Shown here in pieces: positions 1-7,504 of a DNA stretch of 25,218 nt. The stretch spans positions 1 through 25,218 of the forward strand of contig DAHVMY010000027.1 of NCBI GenBank assembly GCA_027319585.1, in the 5' to 3' direction. Source of the DNA: AG-12 sp027319585. GTDB lineage: Bacteria; Chloroflexota; Dormibacteria; Aeolococcales; Bog-877. The notes below the pieces were generated by a model. The model ran no database searches and was not told the DNA's origin. It worked only from the letters and a program-made list of their open reading frames with translations. The first letter of the stretch is position 1. The number at the start of each line of letters is the position of its first letter. Position numbers and translations under genes: made by a program.

Positions 1-944
1 GGGCTTCGCTCACCCGCCTGGGTCGTCGGACGCTCCGCCCGGCCACCCAGGCGGGTCGCCAGGGTGCCCGCCGCCGCGACCATGACGATCCCGTAGACCC
101 CGCCCACCGCGCTGGCTCGAGGCAGGACCGCCAGCGCCACCGCGATCGCCACTCCGAACTCGCGGATCCCGATGGGAAACCCGATGGCGGCCGCCTGCCG
201 GTGGGGTAGGCGCAGCGCCCTACCCAGGCCGAACCCGATGGCGCCGGCTCCGAGCAGCAGCAGGACGACCAGCCCGAAGGTGGCTCCGATCGCCGCGGAC
301 AGCAGGACCGGACGGGCGCTCGAGGTTCCGGCCAGCACCACCAGCACCAGGCAGGCGGCGCTGAGGTCGAGGAAGAGATGCCGCCACCGGGCCAGGGCGG
401 GCAACGCGGCCCGCAGGCTCACCCCCACCAGCAGCGGGATCAAGACCGAGAGCACCAGCTCCGATCCCAGTGCGGTGGGGCTGAAGTGGGCATTGGGCCC
501 GAGCCCCACCGCCAGCCACAGCGGGGTGAGCACGATCGAGGTGGCCAGCGACCCCGCCATGCAGGCGGTGGCGATGGCGGTGTCACCCCCCGCGATCGTG
601 GCCATCAGCCCGCTGGTGATCTCCGCAGGTGAGATCGCGCAGATGAGGATCCCCGCGGCGATGATCGGGTTGGGGGCGATCAGGTGGAGCCCCAGGCCGA
701 GCGCTGGCACCAGCGTCCACTGGCACAGCAGCGCCAATCCCACCAGGTGCAGGCGCCGCGCGGCGGCGCGGATCTCGCCGGGGGTGAGGTTGAGGGCGAC
801 GCCGAGCACCTGGCCGGCCAGGAACACCGGAACCAGCCCGCCGAGCCCGGAAGCCGCGCGGGGGACGGCCAGTGCTACCAGGGCGGCCACCACCACCCAC
901 GGCAGGAGCCGGTGCCGGACCGGCCAGAACGCTCCGATCAGCAC
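1..944 (-). CDS. Bile acid:sodium symporter (BASS/SBF) family membrane transporter, partial
   Basis: Reading the minus strand from a GTG at 944 gives an uninterrupted, very hydrophobic frame that runs off the window start, so the C-terminus is missing. About 314 residues are visible with roughly nine hydrophobic segments. The stretch ICAISPAEITSGLMATIAGG, followed by the late segment GFPIGIREFGVAIAVA, fits the pattern of BASS/SBF and ACR3-like transporters (Gly-rich broken helices, and a conserved GxRxFGxA-like block near the C-terminus). These carriers move organic anions across the cytoplasmic membrane, usually with sodium; the substrate cannot be told here. No good ribosome-binding site is seen before the GTG, and the frame is open upstream without a better start. 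It lies 97 bp downstream of the glycosyltransferase on the same strand. Confidence 0.75.
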   Translation of the reverse strand, partial: MLIGAFWPVRHRLLPWVVVAALVALAVPRAASGLGGLVPVFLAGQVLGVALNLTPGEIRAAARRLHLVGLALLCQWTLVPALGLGLHLIAPNPIIAAGILICAISPAEITSGLMATIAGGDTAIATACMAGSLATSIVLTPLWLAVGLGPNAHFSPTALGSELVLSVLIPLLVGVSLRAALPALARWRHLFLDLSAACLVLVVLAGTSSARPVLLSAAIGATFGLVVLLLLGAGAIGFGLGRALRLPHRQAAAIGFPIGIREFGVAIAVALAVLPRASAVGGVYGIVMVAAAGTLATRLGGRAERPTTQAGERS

Positions 945-1041
945 CGGTTGAGACTGGGGTGGGACATCGTCCCAAGTTAGCTGATGCGGAGCGCCAAGCT
1001 GCGGTTCCTTCCCCGCTTGCGCTCGGGGGGAGGCCGGCCGC

Positions 1042-2586
1042 TCAGCGCGCGACCCGGGCTCGGACCACCGCCTCGGCGGCGGGAGCTGGCGGGTTGAGGG
1101 GATCGCCCGCCCGCCGCAGCTGGCGCATCACGGCCTCCATGTCGGCACCGGTGAAGGCCGTGGGACTGCGGCGCAGCAGGACCAACTTGAGCCGGGTTGG
1201 CGTCGCGGTCTCCAGCGGAAATACCATCACTGAGGCAACCTCGACGCTCGAGCGCGGTTGGGGGCGCCTTGCCAGCGGCTCCGTCAGCAGTCCCGGAGTC
1301 CCGGTCGCGTCCACCCGGCGGCAGAGGTTCTTCACCTGCGAACTCGCGCGGTACTCCCCGCCGGAGGTCACCAGAACCGGCTTGAACTCGTGGTCGAGGA
1401 CCGCTGCCGACTGGGCCCGTCCGGCTCGGATCACGCGGTTGACCAGGGGCTCGAGCCCGATCGGGGCAGCGGCCGCCCGGCGCCGGGTTCGAATCATCCG
1501 GTAGTTCAAAGTTGCATTCACCGCCATCCCCGCCACTGCCCCCAGCAGCCCGTCTACGATCAGGGGCAGGTTGGAGCTGAGCAGCGCTAGGAACACCAGC
1601 AGCTGGGTCGCTCCGGCGACCAGCGCCGAGACCAGATATCTGCGCATGAGGGGGTATCGTTCCCGCCGGGCGTCGGCGAGGGTGACCCTCCAGTTGAGGG
1701 CGACGTTCCATGCGAATGAGATCGTGAACGCCAGGCCCCAGGCGCCCAGGGCGGGCCAGCCCAGTCCGGGTCCGCCCAGCGCCAGCAGGGCCAAGAAGAT
1801 GAACAGTCCGGCGATCCCGATGGCGCCGAACTTCCAGCGGCGAGCGCTGCCGGGCACGTCCCGGAACAGCGACCAGAGATGGCGCAGATAGAGCAGGCCC
1901 TGGGCCGCCGTCGCCTTGCTCTCCCCGGCGCCCCGGGCCTGGAACTCCAGGGGCACGTCCACGACCCGGGCACCCTCGGAGCAGACCAGTAACTCCAGCA
2001 GGATCTTGAAGCCCACCGGGCGGAACTGGAGCCCCTGAAAGAGGGCGGCACGGCACAGGAAGAACCCGGCCAGGGGATCGCTGCTGGATCTCGCCTCGGT
2101 GAAGAGGCCCCGGGCCAGCAGGGTGGCGCCTCTGGAGACCAGCTTCCTGAAGCCTCCGCCCAGGCCGCTACGGCTTCCTCCGGGCATGTACCGGCTGGCG
2201 ACCACGACGTCGGCGCCAGCCCGCTCAGCCTCGAGCAGGGCGGGGATGACCTCAGGGGGATGCTGCAGGTCTCCGTCCATCACGCACACCAGTCGGCCCC
2301 GGGCCATGGCCATGCCCGCGACGACCGCGGTGGAGAGTCCTCCCGATCGGGCTCCAGGGTGCCGATGCAGGTAGCGCACTCGCCGATCCGCGCCGGCGAG
2401 ATCGCGCAGGATCCGAGGCGTCAGATCGTCGCTGTCGTCGATGAAGACGACCTCGTAGGCCACCTCGGCCAGGGAGCGTCGCAGCCGCTGCAGCAGCAGT
2501 GGAATGTTGGCGGCCTCATTGCGGGTGGGCACCACCACCGACAGTTCGAGCGGGGCCGCGGCCGGGGTCGCGGATCGGCGAGGCAT
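1042..2586 (-). CDS. Polyprenol-phosphate glycosyltransferase: GT2 + GtrA-like membrane domain + GAF-like C-terminal domain
   Basis: 514 residues. Residues 14-235 are a dolichol/polyprenol-phosphate mannose synthase-type GT2 domain: LSVVVPTRNEAANIP at the nucleotide-binding end, the metal-binding DGD at 104-106 in MDGDLQHPPE, and SRYMPGGS after it. Residues about 248-370 contain four hydrophobic segments with the GtrA signature (RRWKFGAIGIAG, then WNVALNWRVT). This pairing is known for enzymes that load a sugar onto a polyprenol carrier and present it to the membrane for glycan or glycoprotein assembly. Residues about 375-495 are an extra soluble tail; its ending (MVFPLET, LKLVLLRRSPTAFTGADMEAV) resembles the last strand and helix of a GAF domain. 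The ATG at 2586 is preceded by TAGACT seven bases upstream and no Shine-Dalgarno. It is 42 bp downstream of the glutaredoxin gene. Confidence 0.85.
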   Translation of the reverse strand: MPRRSATPAAAPLELSVVVPTRNEAANIPLLLQRLRRSLAEVAYEVVFIDDSDDLTPRILRDLAGADRRVRYLHRHPGARSGGLSTAVVAGMAMARGRLVCVMDGDLQHPPEVIPALLEAERAGADVVVASRYMPGGSRSGLGGGFRKLVSRGATLLARGLFTEARSSSDPLAGFFLCRAALFQGLQFRPVGFKILLELLVCSEGARVVDVPLEFQARGAGESKATAAQGLLYLRHLWSLFRDVPGSARRWKFGAIGIAGLFIFLALLALGGPGLGWPALGAWGLAFTISFAWNVALNWRVTLADARRERYPLMRRYLVSALVAGATQLLVFLALLSSNLPLIVDGLLGAVAGMAVNATLNYRMIRTRRRAAAAPIGLEPLVNRVIRAGRAQSAAVLDHEFKPVLVTSGGEYRASSQVKNLCRRVDATGTPGLLTEPLARRPQPRSSVEVASVMVFPLETATPTRLKLVLLRRSPTAFTGADMEAVMRQLRRAGDPLNPPAPAAEAVVRARVAR

Positions 2587-2593
2587 GCAGCGC

Positions 2594-2599
2594 AGTCTA
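2594..2599 (-). promoter_or_regulatory. Leaderless-type -10 hexamer for the glycosyltransferase
   Basis: On the minus strand TAGACT lies 7 nt before the ATG at 2586. A transcript starting the usual 6-8 nt after a -10 box would begin at or next to the start codon, and no Shine-Dalgarno is present. No convincing -35 box is seen. Confidence 0.45.
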
Positions 2600-2628
2600 G
2601 TTTCCGGTTGGCGCTCTGGAGCCGGGCT

Positions 2629-2895
2629 TCACCGATCCGTCAATTGTGGTGACGCTGGACGCAGCGCTTCGAGCGCGGCCTCCGGATCGAACCGACCCTC
2701 GCCCAGGACCACGCCGCCACTAAGCAGGACCGGGACCCGACTTCCGTAGAGCCGCCGCAGCTCCTCCTGCTCGTCGACGTCGTATTCGAGGAGCGCAAGC
2801 CCCAGCTCATCCGCCCCGTGAGCCACCGGTTCTCGGACCAGCTCACAGAGGTGGCAGCCCCGTCTGGTCATGAGCTGGAGCGGCTCAGCGCTCAC
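2629..2895 (-). CDS. Glutaredoxin-like (DUF836-type) thiol-disulfide protein
   Basis: 88 residues with a thioredoxin-fold pattern: strand LQLMTRRG, then a CHLC redox motif (Cys14 and Cys17), then the strand LALLEYDVDE, the cis-proline segment RVPVLLSG (Pro55) and a C-terminal helix. Small glutaredoxin-family proteins of this type carry out dithiol exchange in the cytoplasm; the physiological partner is not evident. The GTG at 2895 is chosen over the internal ATG at 2871, because the internal start would remove the first beta strand. It overlaps the end of the upstream membrane-protein gene by 11 bp, which suggests co-translation, and it precedes the glycosyltransferase by 42 bp. Confidence 0.8.
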   Translation of the reverse strand: MSAEPLQLMTRRGCHLCELVREPVAHGADELGLALLEYDVDEQEELRRLYGSRVPVLLSGGVVLGEGRFDPEAALEALRPASPQLTDR

Positions 2896-3514
2896 CGGTG
2901 ATCCCCCACCCTTCGAGGGTCGTGAGGTAGCGCGCCCGCCACAGCCAGAAGCACCCGCCGCAGGCGATCCACACCACGGTTTGCACGATCACCCCGGGCA
3001 GGGTCACGCGGGCCAATGCGGATCCGTTCAGCGCCAGGCCCAGGTACACAGGTAGGCGCACGGTCGCGATGAGCACGACCGCGAACACGACCCGGACCAG
3101 CAGGAGCATCAGCCGGCGCTCGCGCCGCAGGCTGGAACGCAGCGCGAAGGGGGAACTCGGGTCCATGCCCGGCAGCCCGATGGTCGGTTCTGGGGTGGCG
3201 TTCAGCAGCCGGCGCCAGCCGATCAGGGCCAACAGGCCTGCCCCCATCGCGGGCAGGGTCGCCTCCCACGGGTCGCCCTGGCGCAGCAGGTTCTGCCACC
3301 CGTTGAGGGTCGCCCCGAGGTCGTACTGCGCGGTGTAGTGCGCCTGGGCACTGAAGGCGAGCAGCGCCAGCGCTGTCCCCGCCCCGACCACCACCGCCCA
3401 CGCCAGCGCCGCCGGGCCGTGGGCGGAGATCACCCGCCAGCTCCGCCCGACCGTGACCGCCAACCCGCCGGGCCTGACTTGGACAGCTGGTCTTGGTGCG
3501 GAGCTCGTGGCCAC
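2885..3514 (-). CDS. Hypothetical integral membrane protein with about four helices
   Basis: 209 residues; I do not recognise the family. Hydrophobic segments are seen near residues 34-55 (AALAWAVVVGAGTALALLAF), 85-100 (ATLPAMGAGLLALIGW), 135-160 (LMLLLVRVVFAVVLIATVRL) and 170-192 (VTLPGVIVQTVVWIACGGCFWLW). The cytoplasmic-looking loop between helices two and three is rich in arginine (LRSSLRRERRL). The start is a GTG at 3514, with TAAACT six nucleotides upstream and no adjacent Shine-Dalgarno, which suggests leaderless initiation. Its stop overlaps the glutaredoxin-like gene, so the two are probably one transcription unit with the glycosyltransferase. Confidence 0.65.
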   Translation of the reverse strand: MATSSAPRPAVQVRPGGLAVTVGRSWRVISAHGPAALAWAVVVGAGTALALLAFSAQAHYTAQYDLGATLNGWQNLLRQGDPWEATLPAMGAGLLALIGWRRLLNATPEPTIGLPGMDPSSPFALRSSLRRERRLMLLLVRVVFAVVLIATVRLPVYLGLALNGSALARVTLPGVIVQTVVWIACGGCFWLWRARYLTTLEGWGITGER

Positions 3515-3520
3515 GGGACG

Positions 3521-3526
3521 AGTTTA
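3521..3526 (-). promoter_or_regulatory. Leaderless-type -10 hexamer for the membrane protein
   Basis: On the minus strand TAAACT lies 6 nt before the GTG at 3514. It probably drives the 3514-to-1042 gene group. A GAGGGAG further upstream is 14 nt or more from the start and so is too far to act as a ribosome-binding site. Confidence 0.45.
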
Positions 3527-3705
3527 GTCTCCCTCGGCCCGGGATTGGGAGTTCTGGGCATGGAAGTACTCCGGGGTCGCGCAGCCTCGGTCTGAGGGTG
3601 GCCGCACGGAGGTCCGGCTCACGCCGGAAGAGGCCTGGGACGGAACACCCAGCCGGCGTCGAGGGCCCAGCCGAGGGATCGCTCCTGCGGCTCGGCGGGC
3701 GGGGC

Positions 3706-4539
3706 TCAGTCCCGCGGCGGCCCGGCCGTCACCACCGTCCTCACCAGATCGACCGGGAGGGGCCGCGGTGGCAGGCCGTGCAGCGCCCAGGTCACACCCG
3801 CCTCCTCGACCCGCCGAAGGTCGTCCCGGAGTGGGGTGGGATCGCCTCCCCTCGGGAAGGACCATGTGACCGCCAGGTCGTAGCCGGGTGGCACGTGGCG
3901 CGCGCCAAGCTCCGCCTGGATCGCGAGCAGGTCCGCCTGCGCCGGGGCCCGGTCGCGATCGGGCTGGCGGAAGATCGGGAAGAAGCCCTCCAGCCGGGCC
4001 GCCCGGGCCAGAGGGCGGCGCCGCGGCCATCGTCCTGCCGCCCAGAACGGCACCGGCGCAGGGGGCAGGAGGGCGGTCGAACCCACCCGGTGGGTCGTCC
4101 CCGAAAACGAGACCGGCTTCCCGGTCAACAGCCCCCGGAGCACTGTCAGCGACTCGTCGAGGGCGACCCCTCGGCGGATGGGGTCGGTCTCCTCCCCAAA
4201 GGAGCTGAACTCCTGCCACCCGTCGTCGCCGAGGCCTATGCCGACCACCAGGCGGCCGTCGCAGAGTCGATCCAGGGTGGCGATCTGGCGGGCCATGACC
4301 CAGGGGCGTCGTCGGCTCAGAGGGGTGACCATCGTTCCCATGTGGATCGTGCGGGTCATCCCAGCCATGGCCGCCATGCTCACCCAGGGGTCCGCGATGG
4401 GAGTCCCCTCTCCCGCCAGCATGTGATCCCACAGGAAGAAGCCATCCCAGCCGGAGCCCTCGGCCTCGGCCGCGAGCTCAGCGATCAGATGGGGATCGGC
4501 CAGCCCGAAGAAGGGCGGCACGAAGAGCCCGAACTTCAT
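3706..4539 (-). CDS. Luciferase-like (LLM class) flavin-dependent oxidoreductase
   Basis: 277 residues in the bacterial luciferase/F420-dependent fold. Evidence is the N-terminal strand MKFGLFVPPFF, the helix and strand AAEAEGSGWDGFFLWDHM, the later IHMGTMVTPLSRRRPWVMARQIATLDRLCDGRLVVGIGLG and a C-terminal helix after VTWALHGLPP. Family members are TIM barrels that use FMN or F420 for monooxygenation or dehydrogenation. The block ATLDRLCDGRLVVGIGLG is the usual conserved family stretch, but it does not say which cofactor is used. The ATG at 4539 has a GAGG directly against it. It is divergently arranged with the phosphatase-fold gene at 4620, with only 80 bp between the starts. The 191 bp downstream of its stop (3515-3705) contain no gene I can support. 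Confidence 0.85.
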   Translation of the reverse strand: MKFGLFVPPFFGLADPHLIAELAAEAEGSGWDGFFLWDHMLAGEGTPIADPWVSMAAMAGMTRTIHMGTMVTPLSRRRPWVMARQIATLDRLCDGRLVVGIGLGDDGWQEFSSFGEETDPIRRGVALDESLTVLRGLLTGKPVSFSGTTHRVGSTALLPPAPVPFWAAGRWPRRRPLARAARLEGFFPIFRQPDRDRAPAQADLLAIQAELGARHVPPGYDLAVTWSFPRGGDPTPLRDDLRRVEEAGVTWALHGLPPRPLPVDLVRTVVTAGPPRD

Positions 4540-4605
4540 CCTCTAATCATGGCAACCACGGGGCCTGCCCGGCGTTGGTGGCCGGGTCCCGGCAGCTCGC
4601 GATCC

Positions 4606-4611
4606 TAGAAT
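4606..4611 (+). promoter_or_regulatory. Leaderless-type -10 hexamer for the EEP-family gene
   Basis: TAGAAT lies 8 nt before the ATG at 4620, with no Shine-Dalgarno between them. It sits in an 80-bp divergent intergenic region shared with the luciferase-like gene. Confidence 0.45.
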
Positions 4612-4619
4612 CGAATGAG

Positions 4620-5639
4620 ATGGAAGCTGCGTCGGCCGTCCGGCCCAGGGACAGCTTGAGGGTTGCCACCTACAACATCCTGGCTGGGGGTGGCGACCGC
4701 TGGCCGGCGATCCGAGAGGTGGTCGAGTCGCTCGATCCCGATGTGCTCGCACTGCAGGAGATCGAGGATCCGGAGCCGATGGAGGCCATGGCCCGTGCCC
4801 TGGGCTACCAACCCTACTTCGGTCCGGCGCCCAGGTTTAGGCACCAGGGCCTGCTTTCGCGGGTTCCGGTGGCCCGCTTTCGGAACCACCAGCATCCAGA
4901 GGCCTGGCCGCGGAATTCCATCGAGGTGGAGCTGGAGCTCGGCCCCGACAGCCGCTTTCCCCGCCTCGGGGTGCACACGGTCCATCTCACCGCGGCGTTC
5001 CAGAGGCGCGGTCGGGCTGAGCCGGACCGGCTGCGCGAACTCGGCGCCATCCGCGAGCAGGCACGGGCGAAGCCCGTAATCCCCCACTTGATCTTGGGGG
5101 ACTTCAACTCGATGGCCCCCGGCGACGGCATTCACGCCACCGACTTTTTGGGTCTGCTCTCGGAGTGGCGCCGCACCGGGGTCCTCGACGAGGTGGGGGC
5201 CCTGGGCCCGGTGCCCGCCAGTGTGAGGGCGATGCGCTGGTGGCGGGACCCGGGCCGCAGCGCTGCCGAGGTGTCGGAGGTTGCGAGGGCTGGGATTCCC
5301 CGGTTGCCCTGGCTGGTCCACCCTCTGATCGAGATGGTGCCACGCGGGGAGGGGACGGATGCCCTGGTGGCTGCGCTGATGCCGAGGGCGGCGGTGCGCA
5401 GCATGATCGACGCCGGCTATGTGGACTGCCTGCGTCGCGTTGATGAGACCTCTGAGAGCTTCACCTGTCCCACCTATCTGCCCGCCGTCCGCATCGACTA
5501 CATCTTCGCCACCTCCGATCTCGCGGACAGGCTGGTGAGCTGTGGGGTGGGGGCCCAGGACGACGCTCTGGCAGCGGTCGCCAAGCTCGCCAGCGACCAC
5601 TTCCCCGTGGTGGCGGACTTCGACCTGAGCACCGCCTGA
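4620..5639 (+). CDS. Endonuclease/exonuclease/phosphatase (EEP) family protein
   Basis: 339 residues with the ordered catalytic motifs of the DNase I/sphingomyelinase-like fold: RVATYNIL (Asn19), LALQEIED (Glu47), the LLSRVPV strand, GVHTVHLTA, then LILGDFNS (Asp161, Asn163) and a C-terminal SDHFPVVADF with the catalytic Asp-His pair. The family hydrolyses phosphodiester or phosphate esters in a metal-dependent way; substrates range from nucleic acid to phospholipid and cannot be assigned. No signal peptide or membrane segment is seen, so it is probably cytoplasmic. The ATG at 4620 is preferred over a GTG at 4575, because the extra residues have no family match and the ATG has a TAGAAT hexamer eight bases upstream. 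Confidence 0.85.
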   Translation: MEAASAVRPRDSLRVATYNILAGGGDRWPAIREVVESLDPDVLALQEIEDPEPMEAMARALGYQPYFGPAPRFRHQGLLSRVPVARFRNHQHPEAWPRNSIEVELELGPDSRFPRLGVHTVHLTAAFQRRGRAEPDRLRELGAIREQARAKPVIPHLILGDFNSMAPGDGIHATDFLGLLSEWRRTGVLDEVGALGPVPASVRAMRWWRDPGRSAAEVSEVARAGIPRLPWLVHPLIEMVPRGEGTDALVAALMPRAAVRSMIDAGYVDCLRRVDETSESFTCPTYLPAVRIDYIFATSDLADRLVSCGVGAQDDALAAVAKLASDHFPVVADFDLSTA

Positions 5640-5746
5640 TCTGGTCGCTCCGAGGGTTGGGCTTCCGGGCTTCCAATCGGGCCCGTGCCGGGGCTGAGTC
5701 CAGCGCCGCGCCCAGAGTTGATTCCGGCACCACCCGGAGGCATCCA

Positions 5747-5752
5747 TATACT
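5747..5752 (+). promoter_or_regulatory. Leaderless-type -10 hexamer for the MTAP-like gene
   Basis: TATACT, a near-perfect -10 box, ends 7 nt before the ATG at 5760. No Shine-Dalgarno lies between. A TTGATT at 5718-5723 is too far (23 nt) to be a normal -35 box. Confidence 0.5.
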
Positions 5753-5759
5753 CCAGGCC

Positions 5760-6635
5760 ATGGCCTCATCCTCATCCCAGCCCCCGATCCCCACGGCTGA
5801 CTACGCGATTCTGGGCGGCTCCGGCACCGGCACCCAGGGGTCCCCGGAGCGCGATCCGCGGGTGCGGGTCATCAGCCGCGAGCAGGTGTTCTCGACCCGG
5901 TTCGGGGACACGCCCCCGATCACCAAATTCGAGATCGGCGATGATGCTGGAGCGGTGCGGTCCGTGCTGTTCGTCCGGCCCCATGAGGGGCAACCCGAAG
6001 CCGGCCGGGAGCGTCAGAGCCTGGCGCTGTTCTCCGTGCTGCAGGAGGCCGGCGTCTGGCGGATCGTCGCCGAGTCCGGCACCGCCAGCATCACTCAGCA
6101 CTTCCATCCTCGCGACCTGATCATTCCGCACGACTTCATCGACTTCACCCACCAGATCGGCGGGCAGCTGGTGCCCGGGGCGATGGTCTCGATGCGAGAG
6201 CCGTTCTGCCCCGACATCCGCGAGGCGCTCTGGCAGCGCTCCCGTCGATTTGCGGCCGAGAAGGCGACCAGGGTCTTCAACCGAGCGGTCCACGCCACGG
6301 TCGAGGGGCCGAGGTTTGAGACCGCCGCCGAGGTGGCGGCCCTGGCCCGGCTCGGGGGTGACATCATCGGACAGGCGGTGACCCCGGCGGTGTACCTGGC
6401 CCGGGAGATCGGAGCGTGCTTCGCCACCGTCGAGATGGTGCTCAATTACGCGGAAGGCGTGCGCCCCGAATGGGACTTCGAGCTGCTCCGGGCGATCGTC
6501 CAGGAGGGAGCGGAGGAGCTGGGCAGGGTCGCGCTGGACGCGCTGGTGGCGCTGCCTGGGGAGCCCACCTGTGGGTGCGCCGTCAGGCGCGCCCCGGTCG
6601 AGCGGGGAGAGGCCAGCGCCGCCGCCCAGCTGTGA
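5760..6635 (+). CDS. Divergent MTAP/PNP-fold nucleoside phosphorylase-like protein
   Basis: 291 residues. The fold is recognised from the N-terminal strand and glycine loop YAILGGSGTG (15-24), RDLIIPHDFID (118-128), the MREPFCPDIREAL block (145-157), the VEGPRFETAAEV motif (181-192) and PAVYLAREIGACFATV (209-224). These match the 5'-methylthioadenosine phosphorylase family in order and spacing. Several functional positions differ from classical MTAP: the phosphate-binding RHG region reads VRPHEG, the NMT(T/G)xPE block reads GQAVTPA, and the purine-binding TDxD reads LNYAEG. The C-terminus has a CGC (270-272) where mycobacterial-type enzymes have CxxC. So the fold is clear but the activity is not. 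It is followed 26 nt later by menG, suggesting co-transcription. A role in nucleoside handling or menaquinone synthesis is an inference. Confidence 0.7.
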   Translation: MASSSSQPPIPTADYAILGGSGTGTQGSPERDPRVRVISREQVFSTRFGDTPPITKFEIGDDAGAVRSVLFVRPHEGQPEAGRERQSLALFSVLQEAGVWRIVAESGTASITQHFHPRDLIIPHDFIDFTHQIGGQLVPGAMVSMREPFCPDIREALWQRSRRFAAEKATRVFNRAVHATVEGPRFETAAEVAALARLGGDIIGQAVTPAVYLAREIGACFATVEMVLNYAEGVRPEWDFELLRAIVQEGAEELGRVALDALVALPGEPTCGCAVRRAPVERGEASAAAQL

Positions 6636-6661
6636 CCGCGGACCAGGTCGAAGAAAGTGGG

Positions 6662-7378
6662 ATGCTGGAGCGTCCCCTGCCCACGGCCGGCCACCCCGAG
6701 CCGGAGGCGGTGCGCTCCATGTTCGCCGCGATCGCGCACCGCTATGACCTGCTCAACCTGGTCTTGAGCCTGGGTGAGGATCGGCGCTGGCGCCGCCGGG
6801 CCGCGCAGTTGACTAGGATCGGCAGGGGCGGGCGGGCGCTGGACGTCTGCTGCGGGACCGGTGCGCTCTCCGCGCTCTTGAAGCGGAGGGTTGGTCCCGA
6901 GGGGTCCGTGTCGGCGCTGGATCTCACCGCGGCCATGATCCAGGTGGCCACCACCAGGGTCCCCGGGGTGGGATTCCAGGTCGGCGATGCCTGCCAGCTG
7001 CCCTTCGCCGACGACTCCTTCGATTCCTGCACCATGGCCTTCGGGCTGCGCAACATCGACCGCCGAGATGTGGCTCTCCAGGAGATGCGGCGGGTGCTGC
7101 GCCCGGGGGGCAGGGCCGTGATTCTCGAGTTCAGCACGGTGGCGGGCCCCTTGCGATTCTGGTACCGGCTCTACAACCGTTTCGTCATCCCCCGGATCGC
7201 CACGGCCCTGCTGGGGAGGGCGGGAGCCTACCAGTACCTCACCGATTCGATCGCTTCCTTTCCTCCCCCGCTGGTGGTGTCGCGCTGGCTGCGGGAGGCG
7301 GGCTTCGAGCGCGTGCGCTACCAGCGGATGACGGCGGGGATCGTCGCCATCCACGTCGGTGTCAAACCGCGCGGCTGA
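6662..7378 (+). CDS. menG: Demethylmenaquinone methyltransferase (MenG/UbiE family)
   Basis: 238 residues, the usual length for the family. It carries the class I SAM-binding fold: LDVCCGTGALSALL (motif I, about 60-73), SALDLTAAMI (motif II region), GDACQLPFADDSFD (108-121), then the family signature FGLRNIDRRDVALQEMRRVLRPGG, EFSTV and YRLYNRFVIP. The enzyme performs the last C-methylation of the quinone ring in menaquinone synthesis at the membrane face. The ATG at 6662 is chosen with a weak purine-rich site (GAAGAAAG) before it; a GTG at 6632 that overlaps the previous stop is an alternative that would add ten residues. No other men or mqn genes are in the window. A pair of strong hairpins begins at its stop codon. 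Confidence 0.9.
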   Translation: MLERPLPTAGHPEPEAVRSMFAAIAHRYDLLNLVLSLGEDRRWRRRAAQLTRIGRGGRALDVCCGTGALSALLKRRVGPEGSVSALDLTAAMIQVATTRVPGVGFQVGDACQLPFADDSFDSCTMAFGLRNIDRRDVALQEMRRVLRPGGRAVILEFSTVAGPLRFWYRLYNRFVIPRIATALLGRAGAYQYLTDSIASFPPPLVVSRWLREAGFERVRYQRMTAGIVAIHVGVKPRG

Positions 7379-7413
7379 GCCGCGCGTTCGCACCCGGTGC
7401 GGCTCGGCACCGG
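7368..7413 (+). terminator. Tandem hairpins at the end of menG
   Basis: The first hairpin has an 8-bp perfect stem (CGCGCGGC/GCCGCGCG, 7368-7375 and 7379-7386) whose 3-nt loop is the menG stop codon. The second has a 7-bp perfect stem (CCGGTGC/GCACCGG, 7394-7400 and 7407-7413) with a 6-nt loop. Only CCCTTT follows, so this is a T-poor terminator-like structure at best; mRNA stabilisation is also possible. Confidence 0.45.
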
Positions 7414-7504
7414 CCCTTTGGGGTGGCCGGCGCTGGTCTGGGTTAAAGTTGAGGTGAGCGTTGGGGAGCGCGTGACCGAGGCTGCGTAGGGAGGCTGCAA
7501 CGCG

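Noticed and set aside
172..951. Plus-strand 259-residue frame
   Set aside because: Low-complexity Ala/Pro/Arg/Ser protein antisense to the BASS transporter frame, which has real membrane segments and family motifs.
977..2056. Second minus-strand frame inside the glycosyltransferase
   Set aside because: Alternative frame of a gene whose correct frame has a complete GT2 domain; composition is Arg/Gly/Pro-rich.
3493..4608. Plus-strand 371-residue frame
   Set aside because: Antisense to the luciferase-like gene, Arg/Gly/Pro-rich and without recognisable domains.
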